Of a stretch of DNA of 64,000 nucleotides, positions 7,646 to 14,194 are shown piece after piece. How positions within the stretch are numbered: position 1 is the stretch's first letter; the number at the start of each line of letters is the position of its first letter. Source of the stretch: Patulibacter defluvii (lineage in GTDB: Bacteria > Actinomycetota > Thermoleophilia > Solirubrobacterales > Solirubrobacteraceae); assembly GCF_034096925.1 (NCBI RefSeq), contig NZ_JAWZSQ010000004.1, positions 186,001 through 250,000 on the forward strand, in the 5' to 3' direction. The position numbers and the translations under genes are program-made. The notes under the pieces were generated by a model, which made no database searches, was not told where the DNA came from, and saw only the letters and a list, made by a program, of their open reading frames with translations.

Positions 7646-7682
7646 TCGTTCCGGGACCGCCGGCCGGTCCCGCGATCACCCC

Positions 7683-8024
7683 GTGGACGCCCTCCGTCGC
7701 CCCCTCTCCCCCGCCGCCGCCCACTGGCTGGCCGTGCTGGCCGGGGCCTTCGTCGTCGTCGCGACCACGGCCGGACGACGGACGTTCGACGGCCCCTGCG
7801 TGATCGGCGACGCGATCGGGAGCGGCTGGTGCGCGCCCTTCGAGGACAGCGGCGGCTGGTGGCTGATGGTCGCGGTGCCGGCGCTGCTGACGACCGCGGT
7901 GACCCTTCGCTGGCGACGGCCGCTCGCGACCTTCGCGGTCGTCCTGCTGATCGGCGCGATCGAGCTGGCCTACCTGCTGCTGCTCCGCGCGCACGGGGGC
8001 AGCGAGATGCTGATCATCAAGTAG
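7683..8024 (+). CDS. Small membrane protein of unknown function
   Basis: A 113-residue protein if started at GTG 7683, just after the tRNA terminator hairpin. Three hydrophobic segments are visible at about residues 13-31, 58-73 and 79-97, with two cysteines in the loop between the first and second (GPCVIGDAIGSGWCAPFED) that might form a disulfide if that loop faces outside. No family recognised. A start at 7623 or 7635 would place the N-terminus in the terminator hairpin. Confidence 0.6.
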   Translation: MDALRRPLSPAAAHWLAVLAGAFVVVATTAGRRTFDGPCVIGDAIGSGWCAPFEDSGGWWLMVAVPALLTTAVTLRWRRPLATFAVVLLIGAIELAYLLLLRAHGGSEMLIIK

Positions 8025-8035
8025 GACCGACCGCC

Positions 8036-8074
8036 ACCGCCCCGCCGCCCCGGACGGCGACGGGACGGGGCGGT
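8036..8074. terminator. Hairpin between convergent genes
   Basis: ACCGCCCCG (8036-8044) pairs with CGGGGCGGT (8066-8074) across a 21-base loop that can fold further. It lies between the membrane protein gene ending at 8024 and the solute-binding protein gene ending at 8097, so it may serve both strands. No U-tract. Confidence 0.5.
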
Positions 8075-8096
8075 CGGCGCTCCGCTCCCCGACGGC

Positions 8097-9131
8097 CTAG
8101 CCGCCGATCGTCGCCCGGCGCTTCTCCGGTGCGACCCACCGGTCGACGTTCGACGCGTCCACCGGGTTGCTGGGGATCACCCGGCGGGCCGGCATCGAGG
8201 AGGGCGGCTGGCCGTCGCGGAGGACGGGCGCAAGGACGTCGATCGCGGCCGCGCCGGCCTCGAAGGCGTTCTCGTCGTAGGTCAGGGTCAGCGAGCCCCG
8301 GCGGACCGCCTCGACGGCATCGACGTCGCCGTTGTTGCCGATCACGATCACGCCCTTGCGATCGCCCGACCAGATCTGCTTGCCGGCACCGGTGACCGCG
8401 GCGGCGGCCCCGATCGCGGTCGGGTCGTTGTAGCCCCAGATCGCGTCCACGTCCGGATGCTTGGTCAGCAGGTCCTGGGTGATCGCCTGGCTGCGGTCGG
8501 CGCTGTCCTGCATGTTGTCCTGGCGGTCGACGACCGTCAGGCCGGCCGCCTTGGCCGCGTCGACGAAGCAGCTCACCCGCTGCTTCAGCGCCGGCACCGG
8601 CGGCGGCCCGATCACCAGCACCGAGGCCTTCGGGGTCCGCTCGGCGATGTAGCGCGCCTCGGCCACGAACGGCTTGCAGGAGGAGGACAGCTCGGTCTCG
8701 ATCACCGTGTTGGCGCTCTTCGAGGGCGAGTTGAACGTCACCACCGGCATCTGGGCCGCGCGCGCCCGGCCGAGCGCCGCCTCGACCGGCCCCGGGTCGA
8801 GCACCCAGGTGGTCAGCGCCTGCACCTTCAGGTTGATGAGGGTGTCGATGTGGCTCACCTGGCGGTCGGGCGAGAGGCCCGCGTCGAGCCCCCGCACGCC
8901 CCAGCCCAGCTGCTCGGCCGCGCGCTTCTGGCCCAGCTCCAGCGCCGTCAGGGTCGGGTTCGACAGGTTCGGGCTGACGTGGCCGATCACCACCTTCGGA
9001 TCGCCGCCACCGCCGTCGCCGCCACCGGCCGTGGCCGTCCCGCCGTCGTCGCTCCCGCACGCCGCCAGCAGCAGCGTGCAGGCCAGCGCCGCCAGCGCCG
9101 CCAGCGCCGCACCGCATCTCTTGCGTTCCAT
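8097..9131 (-). CDS. ABC transporter solute-binding lipoprotein (type I, RbsB-like)
   Basis: A 344-residue protein with a lipoprotein signal peptide (MERKRCGAALAALAAL, lipobox LLAAC) and Gly-rich linker, then a periplasmic-binding-protein fold of the sugar/autoinducer type (KVVIGHVSPNLSNPTLTALE, DAIWGYNDPTAIGAAAAV, VIVIGNNGDVDAVEAVRRG). It is clearly paralogous to the binding protein at 48563-49615: both contain a GPPVP block and DLLTKHPDVDAIW-like sequence. No permease or ATPase gene lies nearby, so it could deliver ligand to the importer at 54678-57313 (inference). It is the last gene of the SnoaL-monooxygenase-SnoaL operon, 65 bases after the previous stop. Confidence 0.9.
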   Translation of the reverse strand: MERKRCGAALAALAALACTLLLAACGSDDGGTATAGGGDGGGGDPKVVIGHVSPNLSNPTLTALELGQKRAAEQLGWGVRGLDAGLSPDRQVSHIDTLINLKVQALTTWVLDPGPVEAALGRARAAQMPVVTFNSPSKSANTVIETELSSSCKPFVAEARYIAERTPKASVLVIGPPPVPALKQRVSCFVDAAKAAGLTVVDRQDNMQDSADRSQAITQDLLTKHPDVDAIWGYNDPTAIGAAAAVTGAGKQIWSGDRKGVIVIGNNGDVDAVEAVRRGSLTLTYDENAFEAGAAAIDVLAPVLRDGQPPSSMPARRVIPSNPVDASNVDRWVAPEKRRATIGG

Positions 9132-9196
9132 CCTCGTCCCTTCCTCCGTCTCCGCTCGGCGCGGGCGCGCCGGGCCTGTCGTCCTGCCTGGGCGCC

Positions 9197-9610
9197 CTAG
9201 CCGTCCCGCCCGCCGAGCGCGTCGGCGATCGACCACGTGTCGCCGACGCTCTCGTGGCGGGTGATCAGGCCGTCGCGGACGACCCACAAGTTGGCCACGG
9301 GACCCTCGTAGGTCCGACCCGTCTCGCGGGCCACGCCCACCTGGCGCCCCCACATCAGGACCTCGCCGTCGCCGCCGTCCCAGATCCGGTCGGCGTGGAC
9401 CTGGAAGCTCGACCAGTAGCGGCCGAAGGCGTCCAGCAGCCCCAGGATCACCTCCCGTCCCCGGCGGACCCCACGGCCCTCGGGGACGAAGTAGCCCTGC
9501 GGCTCGACCCACTCGATCTCGGGGTCGAACAGCTCCGCCACCCGCGCGATGTCGCCGCGGTTGAACGACGCGTAGACCTCGGCGGCGACCTCGACCGGCG
9601 ACGCCGTCAT
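9197..9610 (-). CDS. SnoaL-like (NTF2-fold) protein
   Basis: A 137-residue NTF2-like protein: VEVAAEVYASFNRGDIARVA, the strand DPEIEWVEPQGYFV and ANLWVVRDGLITRHES are typical of the SnoaL polyketide-cyclase/limonene-epoxide-hydrolase fold. It overlaps the monooxygenase gene by an ATGA at 9607-9610. It is paralogous to the protein at 10889-11293; both share GVARETGRTYEG- and TARETGRSYRG-type segments. The pair flanks the flavin monooxygenase gene, so they may act on its product, for example by opening an epoxide or cyclising (inference). Confidence 0.85.
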   Translation of the reverse strand: MTASPVEVAAEVYASFNRGDIARVAELFDPEIEWVEPQGYFVPEGRGVRRGREVILGLLDAFGRYWSSFQVHADRIWDGGDGEVLMWGRQVGVARETGRTYEGPVANLWVVRDGLITRHESVGDTWSIADALGGRDG

Positions 9611-10872
9611 CGGACCGTCTCCGCCTGCGCCTCGGTCTCGGCCGCGGCCTCGCGGATCCCCTCGGCCGAGCCGATCCAGGGGAAGAGCGTCGAGGGGTCG
9701 TTGCTGCCCGCGGCCAGCCGGTCGGCGAACGCCGGGCTGGCGGCGGCCGCGTCGAACAGCCCGCCCAGGTGCGGCGGCGGGTTCAGCAGCAGGTTGGTGA
9801 AGGCGGTCGGATGCTCCGCCACCCGCCAGCAGCGGTCGGCGACCGCGCCCACCCAGCCCTGGTCGAGCGGCCCGTCGCCGCGCTCGGCGACCGCCCGCCG
9901 GACGACGTCGGCCGCCTTCGCGGCGCTGTTCGAGCCCTGCCCGACCAGCGGGTCGTTCTGGACCACCAGGTCGCCGAGGCCGAGGATCGGGCGCCCGGAC
10001 GGCAGCCGTCCAGCGGCGTGGCGGACGGCCGGCGTCAGCGCGCCCTTCAGCGTCCCGCCGGCGTCGGTCAGGCGGACGTCGTCGGTCCACCGCTCGGCCT
10101 CCCACGGCATGAACCGCTCGAGCAGCCCGCGCGAGGTCTCCAGCCAGCGCGCCTCGTCGTCGAGCGGGACCTCGTCGAAGCGGTCCATCGGCCCGCCGAA
10201 CAGCGCCTCGAAGCAGATCGTGAAGCAGGGTCCGTCGACGGTCAGCGCCGGGCCGACGAAGCACTCGCCGACGCCCGGCACGATGTTGATCGAGAAGTAC
10301 GAGCTGTCGAGCGGCGCGTAGCCGCGCAGGTAGGCGACCGCCAGGTTGCGCTGCGGCCGGTCGTAGGGCGACCGTGCCGGGTCACGCGGGAAGACCCGGT
10401 CGAGCAGCTCGCCGAAGCCGCGCTTGCCGGCGGCGAGCACCACCAGGTCGTGCTCCTCGGCCAGGCCGTCGAGGTCCTCCGGCTCCAGCGACTCGATCAG
10501 GACCCGGCCGCCGCGCTCCTCCAGCAGCTCCAGCCAGGCGGCCATCTTGCGCCGCTGGTCGACCGACTGCGCGGGCGCCGCCAGCCGGCCGCCGAACTGC
10601 AGCGCCAGGCCGCCGTCGGGCTCGCCGACGCTGTAGCGGATGCCCCGGATCTGGGGCGTCTCCTCCGGCCACAGGTCGAGGCCCAGCTCGCGCTCCAGGG
10701 CCAGCGACGAGTCGAACATGCACTGGGTCGACAGCACCCGGCCGCCGCGCAGCGCGTCGCTGTCGCGGTCGGTGATCAGGGTGACGTCGACGCCGTCGGC
10801 GACGAGGCCGTGGGCCAGCTGCAGGCCGGCCTGGCCGCCGCCGACGATCGCGATCCGCTTGCTGCGGGACAT
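9607..10872 (-). CDS. Styrene-monooxygenase-like (StyA-type) flavoprotein
   Basis: A 421-residue FAD monooxygenase. The N-terminal Rossmann motif IAIVGGGQAGLQLAHGL, the DVTLITDRDSDALRGGRVLS segment, an AAGKRGFGELL motif and ILGLGDLVVQNDPLVGQGSN near residue 300 follow the StyA/group E monooxygenase pattern. Such enzymes take reduced FAD from a separate reductase and epoxidise alkenes or aromatics; a flavin reductase gene is at 12490-12963 in the same cluster. SnoaL-like genes lie on both sides. Similar proteins are sometimes annotated only as FAD-dependent oxidoreductases, and the substrate is unknown. Confidence 0.85.
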   Translation of the reverse strand: MSRSKRIAIVGGGQAGLQLAHGLVADGVDVTLITDRDSDALRGGRVLSTQCMFDSSLALERELGLDLWPEETPQIRGIRYSVGEPDGGLALQFGGRLAAPAQSVDQRRKMAAWLELLEERGGRVLIESLEPEDLDGLAEEHDLVVLAAGKRGFGELLDRVFPRDPARSPYDRPQRNLAVAYLRGYAPLDSSYFSINIVPGVGECFVGPALTVDGPCFTICFEALFGGPMDRFDEVPLDDEARWLETSRGLLERFMPWEAERWTDDVRLTDAGGTLKGALTPAVRHAAGRLPSGRPILGLGDLVVQNDPLVGQGSNSAAKAADVVRRAVAERGDGPLDQGWVGAVADRCWRVAEHPTAFTNLLLNPPPHLGGLFDAAAASPAFADRLAAGSNDPSTLFPWIGSAEGIREAAAETEAQAETVR

Positions 10873-10888
10873 CTCAGCGCTCCGTCGC

Positions 10889-11293
10889 TCAGGCCGCGGG
10901 CATGCCGCCGAGGGCCTTCCACATCAAGGCGGTGTCGGAGAACGCCTCGAACGAGACCGCCTTGCCGTCGCGGACCAGCCAGACGTTGGCGAACCGCCCG
11001 CGGTACGAGCGGCCGGTCTCGCGCGCGGTCCCGTGCTGGCCGCCGAGCACCACGACGTGGTCGCCGGCCTCGAGGAAGGTCTCCGGCTCGAGCACGTTCT
11101 CGGTCCAGCGCTCGGGATAGGCGGCCAGCGTCCGCTCGACCTCCGCCAACCCGCGCACGCCACCGGGCGAGACCCAGTAGCCGGCCGGCTCGATCCACGC
11201 GATGTCCTCGTCGAGCAGGCCGAAGACCCGCTCCATGTCGCCGCCCTCGAACGCGGCGTAGATCTCGCGGACGACGTCGATGCTCTTGGTCAT
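10889..11293 (-). CDS. SnoaL-like (NTF2-fold) protein
   Basis: A 134-residue NTF2-fold protein (DVVREIYAAFEGGDMERVFG, DEDIAWIEPAGYWVSPGG, FANVWLVRDGKAVSFEAFSD), first gene of the operon that continues with the StyA-like monooxygenase 16 bases downstream. It is a paralogue of the protein at 9197-9610. The upstream region has the double palindromic operator at 11328-11370, with a possible TTGTCC -35 next to the inner site. Confidence 0.85.
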   Translation of the reverse strand: MTKSIDVVREIYAAFEGGDMERVFGLLDEDIAWIEPAGYWVSPGGVRGLAEVERTLAAYPERWTENVLEPETFLEAGDHVVVLGGQHGTARETGRSYRGRFANVWLVRDGKAVSFEAFSDTALMWKALGGMPAA

Positions 11294-11327
11294 GCGGCGG
11301 AGCTTCGTCCGGCGGAGAACGCCCGGA

Positions 11328-11370
11328 CAAGCCCTCGCACGAGGTCTCTTGGCTCTCCCTCGAACGAGGG
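11328..11370 (-). promoter_or_regulatory. Double operator upstream of the SnoaL/StyA operon
   Basis: Two palindromes, CCTCG-CA-CGAGG (11333-11344) and CCCTCG-AA-CGAGGG (11357-11370), have centres 25 bases apart. On the minus strand the inner one runs into CTTGTCC, whose TTGTCC may be a -35 element. The same arrangement recurs at 13022-13063 upstream of the flavin reductase gene. The LuxR regulator encoded between the two units is the obvious candidate to bind (inference). Confidence 0.65.
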
Positions 11371-11371
11371 G

Positions 11372-12427
11372 TCAGGGGCCGGCGGGGTGCCCGTCGGTCA
11401 GCACCATCCGGGTCAGCTCGACCCGCGAGCGGACCCCGACCTTTCGGTAGATCGCCTTCAGGTACTGCTTGACCGTGTAGACGCTCAGCGACAGCTCGCC
11501 GGCGATCTCGGCGTCGGTCCGGCCGGTGGCGACGAGCTGCGCCACCTGCCGCTCGCGGACGGTCAGCGCCGCCCAGGTCGGGGCCGTCAGCCGCGGCGCG
11601 GCGCCGGCGGAGGAGAGCACGGTGACCGTCCCCCCGCCCTCGCGCTCGCTGGTCCGCGAGCTGGCGCGGATCGTGCCCTCGCCGCCGTCGCGCCAGCGGA
11701 CCGGGACCTCGCGCACGAACGCCCGCTCGCCGGGGCTGGTGCGGGCGGTCAGGGCGTAGACCAGGTCGCGGCCCTCGACGGTCCGGTCGAGCAGCCGCTC
11801 GGCCGCCGGGTTGCAGCGGACCTCGTCGCCGGGATCGTCGATCAGCACGATCGCCGTGGCGGTCAGCTCGAGTGCGGCCAGCGCCTGGTCGTGGCGGTGG
11901 CTCAGCCGTTCGTCGCGGCGGACCCCGGCCAGGGCCAGGCTGAAGGCGCTGGCGGTGTACTCGATCAGCTGCAGCTCGGCCCCGGTCAGGGTCGGCCGCG
12001 ACTCGGCGCTGCCGAAGGCGAGCGTGCCGACCAGCTCGCCGTCGACCACCACCGGCGCCTGGACCGCGTGGACCATGTGGTGGATCGAGAAGACCTCGCG
12101 GTAGACGCGCGAGGCCATCCAGTCGCCGGGCGAGCGGCCGTCGAGGCTGTAGGCGACCCGCCGCTGCTGGGTCAGCCAGGCGATGTTCGGGTCCTCGTCG
12201 CGGCCGACCCGCTCGTAGCGGGCCAGGAAGACGTCGCTGACGTTGGTCGCGGCGTAGCGCTCGACGGCCCGGGTCCGCGGGTCGAAGAGGTAGACCCCCC
12301 GCATCGGCAGCGCGGCGACCGCCGCCGGCCGCTCCAGGTAGACCCGTTCGAGGTCGGCGACCGACGTCGCCGACGCGAGCTCCTGCGTCAGCTCGACCAG
12401 TCCGAGCACGGCCTCGTGGCTTGCCAT
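11372..12427 (-). CDS. GAF-LuxR transcriptional regulator
   Basis: A 351-residue regulator. Residues 1-180 look like a GAF-type sensor (GVYLFDPRTRAVERYAATNV, VVDGELVGTLAFGSAESRP), followed by a PAS-like stretch (ALELTATAIVLIDDPGDEV). The C-terminal LuxR helix-turn-helix spans about 285-345 (LTVRERQVAQLVATGRTDAE, SVYTVKQYLKAIYRKVGVRS). It lacks a receiver domain. It lies between the two units carrying the CCTCG/CGAGG operators and is probably their regulator. Its sensor domain is paralogous to that of the regulator at 22662-23480 (shared NVSD and YER motifs). A TAGACT -10 (12433-12438) ends 5 bases before the ATG, suggesting a leaderless mRNA. Confidence 0.88.
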   Translation of the reverse strand: MASHEAVLGLVELTQELASATSVADLERVYLERPAAVAALPMRGVYLFDPRTRAVERYAATNVSDVFLARYERVGRDEDPNIAWLTQQRRVAYSLDGRSPGDWMASRVYREVFSIHHMVHAVQAPVVVDGELVGTLAFGSAESRPTLTGAELQLIEYTASAFSLALAGVRRDERLSHRHDQALAALELTATAIVLIDDPGDEVRCNPAAERLLDRTVEGRDLVYALTARTSPGERAFVREVPVRWRDGGEGTIRASSRTSEREGGGTVTVLSSAGAAPRLTAPTWAALTVRERQVAQLVATGRTDAEIAGELSLSVYTVKQYLKAIYRKVGVRSRVELTRMVLTDGHPAGP

Positions 12428-12489
12428 GCCGCAGTCTAGACCGCTGCCGTGTCGACGTTCCACCCCCAAGCGGACGCCGTAGGCGCGCG

Positions 12490-12963
12490 CTAGCCGCGGA
12501 CTGCGGCGAAGGCGCCCTGGTGGAAGACCAGCGGAGCGCCGTCGCGGCTCTCGAAGTCGACCACGCGGCCGATCGCGACGTCGTGGTCGCCGGCGGCCAC
12601 CAGCTGCTCCAGCTCGCAGCGCAGGACCGCCAGCGCGCCGGCCACCGGCAGCTGCCCGCCGGCCTCCTCGACGTGCTCGCCGGGGAACGGCGAGCCGGGA
12701 CGGGCGAAGGCCAGCGCCACGTCCTGCTGGCTGGCCTCCAGGACGCTGACGGCGAAGCTCCCGGCCCGCCGCACGACGTCGAGCGTGCGAGTGCCGTGGG
12801 CCAGGCAGACGCAGACCAGCAGCGGGTCGAGCGAGACCGACGTGAAGGCGTTGAGGGTCATCCCCGCCCGCTCGTCGTCGGCCCGCGCGGTGACCACGGT
12901 CACCCCGGTGGCGAACGCGCCGACGCAGCGGCGGTACGCGATCCGGCGGTCGGCGTCGGTCAT
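12490..12963 (-). CDS. Flavin reductase (StyB/HpaC-like)
   Basis: A 157-residue flavin reductase-like protein: CVGAFATGVTVVTARADD, GMTLNAFTSVSLDPLLVCVC and the closing DHDVAIGRVVDFESRDGAPL are diagnostic of the FMN-binding split-barrel reductases that feed two-component monooxygenases. It probably supplies reduced flavin to the StyA-like enzyme at 9607-10872. The regulator gene follows on the same strand 62 bases downstream. Its promoter region contains the second copy of the double operator (13022-13063). Confidence 0.9.
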   Translation of the reverse strand: MTDADRRIAYRRCVGAFATGVTVVTARADDERAGMTLNAFTSVSLDPLLVCVCLAHGTRTLDVVRRAGSFAVSVLEASQQDVALAFARPGSPFPGEHVEEAGGQLPVAGALAVLRCELEQLVAAGDHDVAIGRVVDFESRDGAPLVFHQGAFAAVRG

Positions 12964-13021
12964 CGTCGCTCCTCTCGTGGCAGGCACGGGTCGCAGCGTG
13001 GCCGCCGCGCCGACCGGCCGG

Positions 13022-13063
13022 CAAGCCCTCGGAGGGAGGGATCGGCGACTCCCTCGTTCGAGG
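13022..13063 (-). promoter_or_regulatory. Double operator upstream of the flavin reductase gene
   Basis: The perfect palindrome CCTCG-TT-CGAGG (13052-13063) has a CCTCG half-site at 13027-13031 at the same 25-base spacing seen at 11328-11370. The flanks CAAGCCCTCG and CTCCCTCG are identical at both loci. On the minus strand the half-site is followed by TTGCCG, a possible -35. Confidence 0.62.
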
Positions 13064-13094
13064 AGGACCGCCACGAGAGACGACATCGCAGCGG

Positions 13095-13104
13095 GCTGCA
13101 TAGC
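13095..13104. promoter_or_regulatory. Shared 10-mer upstream of the first PaaX-like gene
   Basis: GCTGCATAGC is the exact reverse complement of GCTATGCAGC at 57528-57537. Each copy lies 50-70 bases upstream of one of the two paralogous PaaX-type genes. It may be an autoregulatory site; chance cannot be excluded. Confidence 0.35.
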
Positions 13105-13169
13105 AGATGGTTCGGCCGATCGCCGATCCAGCCGTCCGTGGCTCTAGTCTGCGCGCGGGACGAATCGCG

Positions 13170-14009
13170 ATGACGCCACTGCCGCTCCAGCCCCAGGACC
13201 TGATCCTCACCATCCTCGGCGCGCACCTGCGCGATCCGCGGGCGACCGTCTGGTCGGGCGGCGCGGTCGAGCTGCTGACCGAGCTGGGCTTCTCGACCGA
13301 GGCGGCGCGGGCGGCGCTGGCGCGGCTGGTCACGCGCGGGCTGCTGGCCCGCCACAAGCAGGGCCGGCTGGCCTTCTACGCGCTGACCACCCGCGCCGAG
13401 GAGCTGCTGAGCGACGGCGACCGGCGGATCTTCAGCTTCGGCCGCACGACCCCGGCCAGCGAGGCCTGGACGATCGTCTGGCACGCGATGCCGGAGAGCG
13501 AGCGGGTGGCGCGCTCGCGGCTGGCGTCGCGGCTGCGGTTCCTCGGCTTCGGCTCGGTCCAGGACAGCACCTGGGTCGCCGCCCGCGACCGCGAGCCGGA
13601 GGCGACCGCGCTGCTGCGGGCGCTGCGGATCGACGCCTTCGCCTCGGTCTTCGTCGGCCGGCTCTCGCGCGACCTCGCCCCCGCGACGCTCGTCGCCCAG
13701 GCCTGGGACCTGGCGGCCGTGGCCGAGCAGTACCGGGCCTTCGCCGACGCCTACGGACCCTACGAGACCGCGGCCCAGCAGGCCGCCCTCGACCCGCGCG
13801 AGGCGTTCCATACCCGCACGGTGATGCTCCACCGGTTCCGGATCTTCCCCGCGCTCGACCCCGAGCTCCCGCGCGAGATCGACGAGCTGCGGGAGCTGCG
13901 CGAGCGGGCGGTGGCGCTCTTCGACGCGCTCTACGGCGGTCTCGCCGACGCCGCCGACGAGCACTTCCGCAGCGTCGCCCAGCGCGAGCAGCTGCTGCTC
14001 GACCGCTGA
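13170..14009 (+). CDS. PaaX family transcriptional regulator
   Basis: A 279-residue regulator with the PaaX layout: an N-terminal winged helix (residues 1-75, including GFSTEAARAALARLVTRGLL and the wing HKQGRLAFYALT), a central domain (SEAWTIVWHAMPESERVARS) and a C-terminal domain (PREAFHTRTVMLHRFRIFP). PaaX proteins repress aromatic catabolism and sense CoA thioesters such as phenylacetyl-CoA. This one is very similar along its whole length to the protein at 57590-58429. It is followed by the ferredoxin-oxidoreductase-like genes, which have their own promoter at 14048-14076. ATG 13170 aligns with the start region of the paralogue. Confidence 0.88.
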   Translation: MTPLPLQPQDLILTILGAHLRDPRATVWSGGAVELLTELGFSTEAARAALARLVTRGLLARHKQGRLAFYALTTRAEELLSDGDRRIFSFGRTTPASEAWTIVWHAMPESERVARSRLASRLRFLGFGSVQDSTWVAARDREPEATALLRALRIDAFASVFVGRLSRDLAPATLVAQAWDLAAVAEQYRAFADAYGPYETAAQQAALDPREAFHTRTVMLHRFRIFPALDPELPREIDELRELRERAVALFDALYGGLADAADEHFRSVAQREQLLLDR

Positions 14010-14031
14010 CCGGAGGGCTTCGCTAGACATA

Positions 14032-14043
14032 GGAGCGCGCTCC
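14032..14043. promoter_or_regulatory. Palindromic operator candidate flanked by TAGACA repeats
   Basis: GGAGCGCGCTCC is a perfect 12-bp palindrome. It lies between two direct copies of TAGACA (14024-14029 and 14048-14053), and the second copy is the predicted -35 of the next operon. A regulator bound here would contact polymerase. Confidence 0.4.
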
Positions 14044-14047
14044 CGTG

Positions 14048-14076
14048 TAGACAAAGAAGGGCGGCATCGCTACCCT
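14048..14076 (+). promoter_or_regulatory. Promoter of the ferredoxin-oxidoreductase-like operon
   Basis: TAGACA (14048-14053), a 17-base spacer and TACCCT (14071-14076). The leader to the ATG at 14195 would be about 110 bases and ends in a purine-rich ribosome site (GAAGAGGAG). Confidence 0.5.
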
Positions 14077-14194
14077 TGGACCAAGGCCCGTGCCGACCGC
14101 CGTCGTGCCCGGGCCGAGAGAGCGTTCGGGTCCGCGTTGGCGCAGCAAGTGCCATCCGGGCCGAGGTCCCAGAGCACGAGGGAACGAAGAGGAG

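Noticed and set aside
7623..7682. Earlier GTG starts for the small membrane protein after tRNA-Leu.
   Set aside because: They fall in the perfect hairpin at 7612-7645, which looks like the tRNA terminator.
14010..14194. Riboswitch (for example TPP) in the leader of the thiamine-dependent enzyme genes.
   Set aside because: No conserved THI-box or other riboswitch core is visible; only a promoter and palindrome are supported.
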